64,000 bases of DNA, from NCBI RefSeq assembly GCF_947179015.1, contig NZ_CAMXCM010000002.1, positions 248,001 through 312,000 on the forward strand. Reading direction: 5' to 3'. Positions 27,980 to 36,893 of the stretch are shown piece after piece (position 1 is the stretch's first letter; every line of letters begins with the position of its first letter). The position numbers and the translations under genes were made by a program. The notes under the pieces were generated by a model. That model was not told where the DNA came from, did not search any database, and saw nothing but the letters and a program-made list of their open reading frames with translations. This DNA is from Commensalibacter communis (GTDB lineage: Bacteria > Pseudomonadota > Alphaproteobacteria > Acetobacterales > Acetobacteraceae).

Positions 27980-30685
27980 TTATTCGTTTGGCAGTTTATT
28001 GATTAAAATTTCTCTTTTCCCAACATGATTTGCGGGACTTACGATGCGTTCTTTTTCCATTTGTTCGATAATCTTCGCAGCACGATTATAGCCTATGGAT
28101 AAATGGCGTTGAATGAAAGAAGTGGAAGCTTTTCCTTCTTTTACAACTAAAGCAATGGCTTGATTATATAGTTCATCATCATTATTATTCCCTCCAGAAC
28201 GCCCAGTGTTATTATTTTCCTCGACAGGTTCAGCGGTTACATCTTCAACGTAAATAGGTTCGCCTTGTTGACGTAGATGATGAACTACTTTATCGACCTC
28301 GTCATCGGAAACAAAAGGACCATGCACACGTTGAATACGCCCACCGGCTTGCATGAATAGCATATCCCCTTGGCCTAACAACTGTTCTGAACCTTGCTCA
28401 CCCAAAATAGTTCTACTGTCGAATTTACTAATCACTTGAAAGGAGATCCGTGTCGGAAAATTGGCTTTGATAGTGCCCGTAATCACGTCAACAGAAGGTC
28501 GTTGCGTTGCCATAATCACATGAATACCAGCAGCACGCGCCATTTGAGCCAAACGTTGCACGGCGGCTTCGATATCTTTACCTGCAACCATCATCAGATC
28601 AGCCATTTCATCAATGACTACAACAATATAAGGGAAATGCTCTAGTGGAATTTGCTGTTCTTCAAAAGTAGGTCTGCCTGTTTCTGTGTCAAATCCAGTT
28701 TGTACACGACGTGTCATAACCTTGCTTTGGTTACGTGCATTGGTAATCCGTTGATTATAACCATCAATATTTCGCACACCAAGCTGAGACATCAGGCGAT
28801 AACGACGTTCCATTTCTCTGACCGCCCATTTCAGTGCAGATAATGCTTTGTGAGGGTCGGTAACGACTGGTGTTAAAAGATGTGGAATCCCTTCATAAAC
28901 AGATAATTCAAGCATTTTGGGGTCAATTAAAATTAATCGACATTCATCAGGGGATAAACGATAGAGTAAGGATAAAATCATCGAGTTTACCCCAACTGAT
29001 TTACCTGACCCTGTTGTTCCTGCAATTAGAAGATGCGGCATTTTGGCTAGGTTCGTATAAATGGGTTCACCGAAAATATTTTTACCCAAAGCCAAACAAA
29101 GTTTAGCTGTATGCCTGCGCCATGCTTCGGTTGTAAGCATTTCAGAGAAATATACCATTTCTCTGGTGCTGTTTGGCACTTCAATTCCAATAATATTACG
29201 TCCAGGAACCGTTGCAATGCGCACAGATATGACGGATAAAGAGCGTGCAATATCATCGGACAAGCCAATTACTCTGGCTGAACGAATACCTGGTGCGGGT
29301 TCAAGTTCATATAAGGTAACAACTGGACCACATAAGATTTCACCAATTGTTCCTTTGACGCCATAATCATCCAGAATTGTTTCCAACATGCGCGCATTGG
29401 CTTGTAAAATTTGCTCGCTAGGTCTGTTATTATTTCCCGCAGGATTTTCTCTTAATAACGAAACTGGTGGGAATGACCATGAATTTTCATTTGTATAAGG
29501 ATCTTGTTGCTTATAAGGATCAGCAGCTTGCAGAGTTTCTTTGATTGGCGCAATATGTTCGTTTACGATATGTTCTTTAATTGGGGTTAGGCGTTCTTTG
29601 ATTGGTTTGTTAAAGAGTGAGAAAATATCTTTTACTTTTGGTGGTGCGGCCGTCTCAGTTTCTTCATATACAGTGTTTTCTTCTTGATAAACTTCATTGC
29701 TAGTTTCAATAGATGGTGATGTCGGAGCAGCAGAAGTTATTTGTGCTGGAGCAGAAGAGTAAGGGGCGTGTTTGGTGTTTTTTTCTTGCACATCTTGGGG
29801 ATTAAAAATAGGGGTATTATCAGGTGCCATTTCACTTGCTACTTGCTTTTTAGGTGCAGGAGCAGAGTAGGGTGTATGGGTTGTTGCTCTGATTGATTCT
29901 TGATAAGAGGGAGGGGTATAATCTTGTTCAAATACAGTGTTTGGGTCAGATTTAAAAGGTGTTTTATCGTATGAACGCACGGGTGCTGAATATGCACTGT
30001 TTGTATATTGATCTGTCTCAGTAGTAGTTTTTTTTCTTTTGAAAATTAGATAAGTGATAATACTAAAAATACGTTTAAAAAACCTGATGATTTTTTGCCA
30101 TTCTTGTTTTGACAACCCCATTGATAAAGGGATTAATAACGCGCATAAAATCAGCCCTAGTGACCAGATTAAGATCTTACCAGACAGTCCCAGAGCGTCG
30201 AACGCTGCTGTGAAAGAGGTTTGAGCAATGACAAATCCCACTGATCCACCAATTCCAGATTCACTGGGCCATTCAGGAGAATAATTATTTGAAACAAAAA
30301 GTGGTATAGCAGCGATGACAGCAGCACAAACAGGTAAAGCAAACAGCATCGCAATAATGCGTAGAATAAATCCATGTAAATGTTGGTGTTTGATAATACG
30401 CCATCCCCACGCCATAAAAACTATAACGGGAAAAAAGCTGGCAATTCCAACCCATTGAATTAACATATCAGATAAATACGCTCCAACATACCCAAGTAAA
30501 TTAGTAGGGGACTGAGTCGATGAAGTGTTAAAAGAAGGATCGGCGGGATTATAACTGATTAATGCGACAATCAATAGCAAGGCGAATACCCAAAGAATCC
30601 AGCCACTAAGCTGCACAACTCTTTTTCCAAATGCAGACTGTAATTCAGAAGAAATAATTTTTTCTGTTTTGTTATGGCCGATCAC
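27980..30685 (-). CDS. ftsK: DNA translocase FtsK
   Basis: A septal DNA pump that clears chromosome ends and activates XerCD at dif. Four membrane segments lie at about residues 28-46, 70-95, 108-131 and 166-190. A Pro/Thr/Gln-rich linker runs to about 420. The RecA-like motor has Walker A GTTGSGKS (556-563), VVVIDEMADLMMV and MATQRPSVDVITG. The C-terminal gamma winged helix (YNQAIALVVKEGKASTSFIQ region) reads KOPS sites. The 901 residues fit the alphaproteobacterial size. Confidence 0.95.
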   Translation of the reverse strand: MIGHNKTEKIISSELQSAFGKRVVQLSGWILWVFALLLIVALISYNPADPSFNTSSTQSPTNLLGYVGAYLSDMLIQWVGIASFFPVIVFMAWGWRIIKHQHLHGFILRIIAMLFALPVCAAVIAAIPLFVSNNYSPEWPSESGIGGSVGFVIAQTSFTAAFDALGLSGKILIWSLGLILCALLIPLSMGLSKQEWQKIIRFFKRIFSIITYLIFKRKKTTTETDQYTNSAYSAPVRSYDKTPFKSDPNTVFEQDYTPPSYQESIRATTHTPYSAPAPKKQVASEMAPDNTPIFNPQDVQEKNTKHAPYSSAPAQITSAAPTSPSIETSNEVYQEENTVYEETETAAPPKVKDIFSLFNKPIKERLTPIKEHIVNEHIAPIKETLQAADPYKQQDPYTNENSWSFPPVSLLRENPAGNNNRPSEQILQANARMLETILDDYGVKGTIGEILCGPVVTLYELEPAPGIRSARVIGLSDDIARSLSVISVRIATVPGRNIIGIEVPNSTREMVYFSEMLTTEAWRRHTAKLCLALGKNIFGEPIYTNLAKMPHLLIAGTTGSGKSVGVNSMILSLLYRLSPDECRLILIDPKMLELSVYEGIPHLLTPVVTDPHKALSALKWAVREMERRYRLMSQLGVRNIDGYNQRITNARNQSKVMTRRVQTGFDTETGRPTFEEQQIPLEHFPYIVVVIDEMADLMMVAGKDIEAAVQRLAQMARAAGIHVIMATQRPSVDVITGTIKANFPTRISFQVISKFDSRTILGEQGSEQLLGQGDMLFMQAGGRIQRVHGPFVSDDEVDKVVHHLRQQGEPIYVEDVTAEPVEENNNTGRSGGNNNDDELYNQAIALVVKEGKASTSFIQRHLSIGYNRAAKIIEQMEKERIVSPANHVGKREILINKLPNE

Positions 30686-30740
30686 AATGATTATCCGTTT
30701 GTTTGTAAGATGGTAAAAAAGATTCTTTAAGAAGAGTAGT

Positions 30741-31307
30741 TCACTCTATCATATTGCTATATTTCCAGAATTTCAAATATGCGGCTCCTATTTTTCGTTC
30801 ATTTAATAAGGTTACTGATTGATCCATCAGTAATGGTTCATCAATAGCTGTTTCTGTAATAATTAACGCATCTTTTGATATATATTGATTTCTTCTTAGA
30901 TGTTCGAATGCAATAGGAATTAATTTTTGATGATAAGGAGGATCAAAGAAAATAAGATTACATAAATAATTGCTAGGTGGAGATGTTAACACATCTTTAT
31001 ATAGGATACTCTGCGAATTTGCACGGCAAAGTTGAATGTTTTTTTCTAAAACTTGCCTTGTTTGCGTATTTTTTTCAAAAAAAATTGCTTTTTGTGCGCC
31101 GCGAGAGAGTGCTTCGAGTCCCAAAGCACCCGTGCCAGCAAAGGCATCCAGAATAATTGCATCTTCTATAAAAGATTTTCCTGCCCAAGGGGCATGCAAC
31201 AAGATATCGAACAAGGTTTGTCTTGCACGGTCTGATGTTGGACGTGTTTCTTTGCCCGTTGGGGTGTATAAATGGGTGCCTTTATAATGTCCTGCAATAA
31301 TACGCAT
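30741..31307 (-). CDS. rsmD: 16S rRNA (guanine966-N2)-methyltransferase
   Basis: A SAM-dependent methyltransferase acting on the 30S subunit. It starts with the family sequence MRIIAGHYKG, has TRPTSDRARQTLFDIL, the SAM motif DAFAGTGALG (54-63) and the catalytic DPPY (122-125). The length of 188 residues is normal. It lies 6 bp after the upstream pseudouridine synthase gene on the same strand. Confidence 0.93.
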   Translation of the reverse strand: MRIIAGHYKGTHLYTPTGKETRPTSDRARQTLFDILLHAPWAGKSFIEDAIILDAFAGTGALGLEALSRGAQKAIFFEKNTQTRQVLEKNIQLCRANSQSILYKDVLTSPPSNYLCNLIFFDPPYHQKLIPIAFEHLRRNQYISKDALIITETAIDEPLLMDQSVTLLNERKIGAAYLKFWKYSNMIE

Positions 31308-31313
31308 ACTAAC

Positions 31314-32090
31314 TTACTTTTTTTTGGATTCTGCGGGGTTCCAACCCAGTTGTTCTTTGATAACTTTCAAGGTTACTTCGTCTAAACTTCCTTTGGGTAA
31401 AGTGCCCAGTTGGAATGGGCCGTATGCAATGCGGATCAGTCGATTGACTTGCAAGTTAATATGTTGCATGACCCGTCTAATTTCGCGGTTACGTCCTTCT
31501 TGTAGGGAAACCGTTAGCCATGTGTTATTCCCTTTTTGAGAATCAACTTTGACGTCAATAGGGGCATAATGAATGCCTTCAACGGTGATCCCTTTTTTCA
31601 GTTTGTTAAAATCGTCTTGATTAATGGTGCCAAAAACGCGAACGCGATAGCGTCTTGTCCATTGGCTGCTGGGCATCTCTAGTTTTCTGGCCAAAGCACC
31701 ATCATTGGTTAATAGTAGTAAACCTTCACTATTTAAATCCAAACGACCCACACTGACTACTCGAGGCATTGTTTCAGGCAGGGCTTCGAAAACGGTTTTA
31801 CGACCCTCTGGATCTTTGTGTGTGGTGATTAAACCAACGGGTTTATGATACCGCCATAAACGCGTACGGTCTGGTGGAGAAATGACTTGTCCGTCAACGC
31901 GGATAATATCGTTTTCTTGGACAAAGGTTGCAGGTTGAGTAACAGGTTCATTATTTAGTGAAATTTTACCTGCTTCGATCATGGCTTCTGCTTCACGGCG
32001 AGAGGCAACGCCTGCTCTTGCCAACCATTTGGCAATACGTTCTCCCTTAACAGCAGATGGAGAATCAGAATTATTATTTGTGTTGTGCAT
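31314..32090 (-). CDS. RsuA/RluB-family rRNA pseudouridine synthase
   Basis: An N-terminal S4 RNA-binding domain ([22 protein letters not shown]) is followed by the RsuA-type catalytic domain with [17 protein letters not shown], in which Asp is the nucleophile. This domain order is that of RluB/RluF/RsuA; RluB (23S U2605) is the most common in this family group but the target is inferred. I use ATG 32090; an in-frame TTG at 32108 would add six residues and overlap the upstream gene more. The C-terminus ends in a short Lys tail. Confidence 0.88.
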   Translation of the reverse strand: MHNTNNNSDSPSAVKGERIAKWLARAGVASRREAEAMIEAGKISLNNEPVTQPATFVQENDIIRVDGQVISPPDRTRLWRYHKPVGLITTHKDPEGRKTVFEALPETMPRVVSVGRLDLNSEGLLLLTNDGALARKLEMPSSQWTRRYRVRVFGTINQDDFNKLKKGITVEGIHYAPIDVKVDSQKGNNTWLTVSLQEGRNREIRRVMQHINLQVNRLIRIAYGPFQLGTLPKGSLDEVTLKVIKEQLGWNPAESKKK

Positions 32091-32817
32091 AGAGTTTCGC
32101 CTTGGCAATTAAAGCAGAGAAAATTTTTCGATCAGGATATTCTATTCCAAATTCGGGATGCCACTGTACACCAACAAAGAAATCTCGTGAAGGATCTTCA
32201 ATCGCTTCAATCAGATTATCTTCGGCAACCGCAGAGACAATACCTCGTCCAGTAGATTTAATCCCTTGATGATGGGAGGAGTTAACAGCCCATTGCGGTC
32301 TTTGGCTTAAAGTTGATAAAATTGTATTGGGTCGAATGATAACACTATGGCTGCCTTGATGAGGGGGTAAGTCTTGCTCATGGGGTAAAGCATCAGGAAG
32401 ATCATCTGGAAGATGTTGATAAAGCTCGCCGCCTAAATATACAGCCATTAATTGTGCGCCACCGCAGATTCCTAAAATGGGAATATTTCTTTCCCATGCT
32501 GCTTTTACAAGTGTTAATTCGAACGCAGTGCGTGCTTCATTGAATTGGACGCTTGGATGTATATCTGAGCTGCCATATAAAGAGGGATGAATATCAAAAT
32601 TCCCTCCACTGATAATCAACCCATCAATTTTATTTATTAAAATATCGATATTTTTATGGTTAAGCGGTGGAAGTCCTATTGGGATTCCGCCGGCTTCGAT
32701 GGTTATTGTTGTATAGTTTTTACGCAAAGCAACCCAAGGATAAGCAGAATATCCATTGGCTGAACCATTTAGCGCGTCAAGGGTAATACCTATGATGGGA
32801 GGGGATAGGTTTGTCAT
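32074..32817 (-). CDS. Gamma-glutamyl-gamma-aminobutyrate hydrolase family protein
   Basis: A 247-residue class I glutamine amidotransferase-like hydrolase of the PuuD group. The nucleophile elbow is GICGGAQ (Cys118), and the His-Glu pair is in VQWHPEFG near residue 216. The N-terminus PIIGITLDA and the middle [17 protein letters not shown] match this family, which cleaves gamma-glutamyl-GABA in putrescine breakdown. No other puu genes are nearby, so the substrate is uncertain. Its 3' end overlaps the next gene by 17 bp. Confidence 0.85.
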   Translation of the reverse strand: MTNLSPPIIGITLDALNGSANGYSAYPWVALRKNYTTITIEAGGIPIGLPPLNHKNIDILINKIDGLIISGGNFDIHPSLYGSSDIHPSVQFNEARTAFELTLVKAAWERNIPILGICGGAQLMAVYLGGELYQHLPDDLPDALPHEQDLPPHQGSHSVIIRPNTILSTLSQRPQWAVNSSHHQGIKSTGRGIVSAVAEDNLIEAIEDPSRDFFVGVQWHPEFGIEYPDRKIFSALIAKAKLYAQHK

Positions 32818-32971
32818 TAATAGAATAATCTATACTTAGAGAATGTGGATGAATAATTTCTTTTTTAAAAAGAAGTGTTATGTTTGTCAAAGTCTCTTTG
32901 TACATTATAAAAATTAAATTAATTTATACAAAATATATTTGGTTAATTCTGCTTCATTAAGGACAATAAGA

Positions 32972-33457
32972 TTGCATAAAAAAGATCGCTCTTTTTGGAA
33001 GATGGATGTTGCATTGCATCTGGCAAAACGTGCTTTTGATGCAGGTGAAGTTCCCGTGGGTGCTTTGATATTATCACCAGAACGGTATATTGTTGCCCAA
33101 GCCTTTAATCAAATGGAACAACTCCAAAATCCGACGGCACATGCAGAATTATTGGCATTAGCGCAAGCCTGTAAAAAATTAAATCAAAAACGGTTAGTTG
33201 GATATACATTAGTCGTGAATTTAGAACCTTGCCCCATGTGTGCAGCAGCAGCGATGCATTATCGCGTAGATCGTATCGTTTTCGGGGCGTATGATTCGAA
33301 AGGTGGCGGAACAGAACATGGTGCTTGTGTTTTCTCTCATCGGCAATCTTTACATCGACCAGAGATTATTGGCGGGGTCAGAGAGCAAGAAAGTCAGAAT
33401 TTAATAAAAAAATTTTTTCAAAAAGTAAGAACAACCTCTTGTCAATTTTTGCCATAA
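32972..33457 (+). CDS. tadA: tRNA-specific adenosine deaminase
   Basis: It deaminates A34 to inosine in tRNA-Arg(ACG). The zinc and proton-shuttle motif is TAHAE and the second zinc motif PCPMC, both complete; GEVPVGALI precedes them. I prefer TTG at 32972, with AAGGA eight bases upstream, giving 161 residues. Alternatives are TTG 32939 without a ribosome site and ATG 33002, whose purines lie directly against the codon. Only the extreme N-terminus differs between the choices. Confidence 0.9.
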   Translation: MHKKDRSFWKMDVALHLAKRAFDAGEVPVGALILSPERYIVAQAFNQMEQLQNPTAHAELLALAQACKKLNQKRLVGYTLVVNLEPCPMCAAAAMHYRVDRIVFGAYDSKGGGTEHGACVFSHRQSLHRPEIIGGVREQESQNLIKKFFQKVRTTSCQFLP

Positions 33458-33516
33458 TTACCAATCATAATATGTCTTAACTATTCATGATGATGAATTT
33501 TAAAATTAGGTGTTCA

Positions 33517-35079
33517 ATGATTAATCGTTTAAATAAAGACAAAATGGTCAAACTATTTTCTCAACTTACCCCTTATATACGTCAAGGGGTAATGGTCTCT
33601 CTATTGATGGGGAGTTCCATATCATTGGTTGGAATGCCTTCAGCTTACGCTGCTGAAGGATCAAAGTTATTGAATGAACATAGCGGGGCGATAAAACCCG
33701 TTACATCTGCGCAAAATCTGCCTAATTTTGTAAGCTTGGTAAAACAAGTTAAGCCAGCGGTGGTGTCTATTACGACCAAAATGACCGTTGGTGGTGACGA
33801 TCAAATGATTGATGGTTTTCCCGATAATGAGGGTTTTTCTGGCAGAGGTGGATTCTCGTCTCCTTTTCCTTTTCCGATGTTCCCTCAGCAAATGCCTAAA
33901 CAGGTTGTAGAAGCGCGAGGATCTGGGTTTATTATTTCCCCTGATGGATATGTGGTGACCAACAACCATGTTGTCAAAGGAGCAAAGAAAATCACTGTTT
34001 CCCTTGAGGACGGTGCTAAATATCAAGCCAAAGTAATTGGCCTGGATCCAAAAACAGATCTAGCGTTGCTGAAGATTCAATCTGATAAGCCTTTTTCATT
34101 TATACAACTAGGGGATTCTAATGGGGTCGAACCAGGAGAATGGGTGGTGGCTGTTGGCGACCCATATGGTTTAGGCGGGACGGTAACGGCTGGTATTGTT
34201 TCAGCACGCGGGCGAGATATTGGTGATAGCCCCTATGATTCGTTTATTCAAATTGACGCACCAATTAATCGTGGAAATTCTGGAGGGCCATTATTTTCCC
34301 AAGACGGTAAAGTAATCGGTGTGAATACTGCTATTTTATCCCCATCAGGGGGGTCTATTGGCATTGGTTTTGCTATTCCTTCGAATACAGTAAAAACGAT
34401 TATCACCCAACTTGAAAAAACTGGACATGTAACCAGAGGTTATATTGGTGTTGCAGCGCAATCTGTGACGTCTTCTATGGTCAAAGCATTAAAACTGCCT
34501 GAACCTGAACATGGTATTGCCCCTCAAGGCGCATTGATTGCGTCGATTTCTCCAGACAGTCCTGCTGAAAAAGGAGGGTTGAATGTTGGGGATGTTGTGC
34601 TTACACTAGATGGAAAAACAGTTCAAAATCCTCGTGAATTAGCAGTTAAAGTAGCTGGTATTACCCCTGGAACAGAGGCTAAACTGGTTGTTTTACGTGA
34701 TGGTGTCAAAAAAGAGCTTTCTATCAAAGTTGCTAATTTAAATGATGGTAAAGAAGATAATAAAGAAGTCGTTAAGAAACCAAGTAATATTGGAGTGGCA
34801 TTATCACCATTAACGCCTGACATCAGACAACAAATTGGTGTTGATGAAAGCATCAAAGGGGTTGTGATTAGTGGCATTAAAAGCAATTCCCCAGCAGATC
34901 GTGCAGGTTTACAGCCAGGAGACGTGATCGTTTCCGTTGATAATCATCCCGTTAACAATCCAAATGCTGCGACAGATGCGATTACGAATGTTCTGAAAAA
35001 AGATTCGAATGTTTTATTGAGAATCTTAAGAGGTAATCAGTCTTTATTTGTTTCGATTAGCACGAATGATGCTGAATAA
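33517..35079 (+). CDS. Periplasmic DegP/HtrA-type serine endoprotease
   Basis: A trypsin-like protease and chaperone for misfolded envelope proteins. Starting from ATG 33517 (AGGTG upstream) there is a signal peptide ending at about SAYA-AEG. The catalytic triad is His151 (TNNHVVKG), Asp181 (KTDLALL) and Ser255 (RGNSGGPL). Two PDZ domains follow (GYIGVAAQ..., then GVALSPLTPDIRQQ...). A Gly/Phe/Pro-rich loop lies before the protease core, as in many Do-family enzymes. An ATG at 33487 would add ten residues but has no ribosome site. A terminator follows. Confidence 0.93.
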   Translation: MINRLNKDKMVKLFSQLTPYIRQGVMVSLLMGSSISLVGMPSAYAAEGSKLLNEHSGAIKPVTSAQNLPNFVSLVKQVKPAVVSITTKMTVGGDDQMIDGFPDNEGFSGRGGFSSPFPFPMFPQQMPKQVVEARGSGFIISPDGYVVTNNHVVKGAKKITVSLEDGAKYQAKVIGLDPKTDLALLKIQSDKPFSFIQLGDSNGVEPGEWVVAVGDPYGLGGTVTAGIVSARGRDIGDSPYDSFIQIDAPINRGNSGGPLFSQDGKVIGVNTAILSPSGGSIGIGFAIPSNTVKTIITQLEKTGHVTRGYIGVAAQSVTSSMVKALKLPEPEHGIAPQGALIASISPDSPAEKGGLNVGDVVLTLDGKTVQNPRELAVKVAGITPGTEAKLVVLRDGVKKELSIKVANLNDGKEDNKEVVKKPSNIGVALSPLTPDIRQQIGVDESIKGVVISGIKSNSPADRAGLQPGDVIVSVDNHPVNNPNAATDAITNVLKKDSNVLLRILRGNQSLFVSISTNDAE

Positions 35080-35108
35080 ATTCGTCGATTAAAATATATT
35101 AAAGAGTT

Positions 35109-35140
35109 AAAAAAACCAGGCAATATGACCTGGTTTTTTT
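35109..35140 (+). terminator. Intrinsic terminator after the DegP-like gene
   Basis: An 11-bp stem AAAAAACCAGG / CCTGGTTTTTT with loop CAATATGA, ending in seven T, 30 bp after the stop codon. It insulates the fluoride riboswitch transcript. Confidence 0.88.
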
Positions 35141-35165
35141 ATGGATTTTGCCAAAGCAAAAGAAT

Positions 35166-35194
35166 TTGACAGTTTTATAAAGCTGAATTAAAAA
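35166..35194 (+). promoter_or_regulatory. Candidate promoter for the crcB riboswitch transcript
   Basis: A perfect TTGACA (35166-35171) is followed after 17 bases by TAAAAA (35189-35194, 4 of 6 matches). The site starts transcription just before the riboswitch aptamer. A TATTAT at 35195-35200 is an alternative -10 but the 23-base spacing is too long. Confidence 0.4.
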
Positions 35195-35209
35195 TATTAT
35201 AAAGAAGAT

Positions 35210-35303
35210 TAGGAGATGATATCCTCCTTGTAAACTGCCGCATTTTGCGGATGATGATATCTACGTCAAGCCGGTTTTGTACGGGGCGCGTAGATCTGTA
35301 CCT
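35210..35303 (+). ncRNA. Fluoride riboswitch (crcB motif) with expression platform
   Basis: The aptamer (about 35210-35266) has the parts of the crcB/fluoride motif in order: GGAGATG...CCTCC, then AAACTGCCGC paired with GCGG after an ATTTT loop, and the 3' TGATGATATCTACG tail. A competing 7-bp stem, ATCTACG / CGTAGAT (to about 35296), could be the expression platform. It lies directly before crcB (fluC), the fluoride exporter, which is the classic target. One or two positions deviate from the textbook consensus (for example AAACTGCC instead of AACCGCC). Confidence 0.8.
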
Positions 35304-35336
35304 ATCTGGCAATGTTATTTGTATGAAGGATAGGAT

Positions 35337-35720
35337 ATGTTTAATTCAATTATCATGATTAGTGTCGGTGGGGCACTAGGGTGCTTGTTGCGCTGGTGGT
35401 TAGGGTTATCCCTTAACGCTTTGTTTCCGTGTATGCCATTGGGAACTTTTGCAGCAAATTGTATCGCAGGATATTTAATTGGCGTTGCAATGGCTGTCTT
35501 TTTGTTGATTCCATCATTGGCACCGTGGCGATTATTCATTATTACAGGCTTTCTGGGCGGTCTTTCAACATTTTCGAGCTTTTCTGCAGAAGTCGTAATG
35601 TCCATGCAAGAGGGACGCTTTTTTTGGGCAGGAACTGAAATCGTGACTCATGTTGTCTGTTCAGTTGCTTTGACAATATTGGGGATGATGACAGTTCATT
35701 TTTTCTTTAACAATCTATAA
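35337..35720 (+). CDS. crcB: Fluoride ion channel CrcB/FluC
   Basis: A small four-helix inner-membrane protein that forms dual-topology dimers and lets fluoride leave the cell. The 127 residues show [11 protein letters not shown] at the N-terminus, the [13 protein letters not shown] helix and the pore signature [13 protein letters not shown]. The upstream fluoride riboswitch supports the assignment and tells how it is controlled. ATG 35337 follows AAGGATAGGAT. Confidence 0.94.
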   Translation: MFNSIIMISVGGALGCLLRWWLGLSLNALFPCMPLGTFAANCIAGYLIGVAMAVFLLIPSLAPWRLFIITGFLGGLSTFSSFSAEVVMSMQEGRFFWAGTEIVTHVVCSVALTILGMMTVHFFFNNL

Positions 35721-35923
35721 GAAAAAGAATTTTAGTAACTTTTTGATTTAAATGAAATATTTGGCTGTAATTGTAAGGTTTTTACAGATATAGATAACTA
35801 TACGTTGTTCTATTGAAGTATTAATAGGCAATATTCACCCATATTCAATTAAAATTTGGGTTAATTTTTATTTATAAAATTGATTTGATTTTGAAACGAT
35901 GAAGTGGTATCTACCCTTCCGAC

Positions 35924-35956
35924 AACATTTTCAAAAGACCGCTTTTGTAAAATGTT
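35924..35956. repeat. Inverted repeat between crcB and the peptide gene
   Basis: AACATTTT-C-AAAAG / CTTTTGT-AAAATGTT around loop ACCG, with about 13 paired bases and one small internal mismatch. It begins 77 bp before the ATG of the double-glycine-leader peptide and ends in T-rich sequence. It may be a weak terminator for crcB or an operator or RNA hairpin for the peptide gene. Confidence 0.5.
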
Positions 35957-35999
35957 TATCATTTTTGCTATTATTTTTAATCAATATTAGGATATAATC

Positions 36000-36209
36000 A
36001 TGTTAAAAGAATTAACAAGTGCAGAAATCTCTGAAGTATCTGGAGGTTGTTTTATTTTCTGTCGTCCACGTCCTTCTAAATGCAGTCCATACCCAAAACC
36101 TTCCTATCCTTCGCAAAAACCTCAGTACCCACAACAGCCTTCATATCCACAATACCCTTCATATCCACAGCAGCCTTCCTACCCTTATGGACGTCGTTTC
36201 TCGAGATAA
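36000..36209 (+). CDS. Double-glycine-leader Pro/Tyr-rich small peptide, candidate bacteriocin precursor
   Basis: A 69-residue peptide I do not recognise as a named family. Residues 1-16 match the double-glycine leader rule cut by peptidase-containing ABC exporters: Leu(-12), Thr(-11), Glu(-8), Ile(-7), Val(-4), Gly(-2), Gly(-1). The predicted 53-residue core has three Cys near its start (core positions 1, 5, 12), then a PSYPQ-type repeat, with 14 Pro and 8 Tyr. It has eight Lys/Arg and no Asp/Glu, and ends GRRFSR. ATG 36000 has AGGA eight bases upstream. No exporter or immunity gene lies beside it. Antimicrobial action is inference; a cell-surface role is possible. Confidence 0.7.
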   Translation: MLKELTSAEISEVSGGCFIFCRPRPSKCSPYPKPSYPSQKPQYPQQPSYPQYPSYPQQPSYPYGRRFSR

Positions 36210-36412
36210 GCCTGTTGTAAAATGGGGGATTGCTTATGTAATTCCCCCTAGTCAGTGGTAATTACAAAAAAGCATTACTTATCTGTGAATATTTTCCTAT
36301 ATTAACCTTATTATTTAGTTCTATGTTCAACTAATAAGTAGTAACAAATCATTCTTTATAGACATGTCCAAATATGACAATATGATCTTTTTTATGAGAA
36401 GGATCATTCGAG

Positions 36413-36859
36413 ATGTCAAGAAAGTTGTTTACATGGATAATAGGTCTCCAGATAGTGATAGGCAATATTTATGCTTTTGCTCAAACCGTTAAAATAAAAC
36501 CTCCATTTGATGAATCTGTGTGGCGTATAGAGACTTTGTATAATCAACCAAAAACCATTCAAACCTATCAAGGGGAAAGGAATTATGCGTCTATTTCTTT
36601 CAACCCTTATACACATCGGGTAACAGGTCGTGGTTTATGCAATAAATTTATGGGAAAATTTGAAAAACACAATGATAAAGTAACCATTCGTGACGTGATT
36701 ACGACCCATGAAACGTGTCTATCTGAGGATGTAAATACACAAGATGATCGCCTTTTTAATTATTTAAAATCCGTTCAATCTTATTCTATTCATGGAAAAA
36801 TATTAAGATTAAAGGATGCTCAAAATCATTCCTTGATTATCGCACGTTGGGCTAAATAA
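36413..36859 (+). CDS. META-domain (HslJ-like) exported protein
   Basis: A 148-residue protein with an N-terminal signal or anchor segment (to about residue 23, ending YAFA). The mature part has the META/HslJ pattern: a DESVWRIETL strand, the hallmark GRGLCNKFMGKFE and a C-terminal LRLKDAQNHSLIIARW strand. META-domain proteins are linked to envelope stress and heat or novobiocin resistance, but their chemistry is unknown. There is no lipobox Cys. Whether it works with the preceding small peptide gene is unknown; they are 203 bp apart. Confidence 0.72.
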   Translation: MSRKLFTWIIGLQIVIGNIYAFAQTVKIKPPFDESVWRIETLYNQPKTIQTYQGERNYASISFNPYTHRVTGRGLCNKFMGKFEKHNDKVTIRDVITTHETCLSEDVNTQDDRLFNYLKSVQSYSIHGKILRLKDAQNHSLIIARWAK

Positions 36860-36893
36860 TAGTTAATTTGAATTGAAAGATATAGGTGAATAA

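Noticed and set aside
36099-36200. Short regular repeats that could suggest a CRISPR array
   Set aside because: The units are contiguous, in frame and encode PSYPQ repeats, with no spacers and no cas genes.
36019-36261. An 80-codon frame in another reading frame of the peptide gene
   Set aside because: It arises from the repetitive coding DNA of the double-glycine peptide and has no ribosome site.
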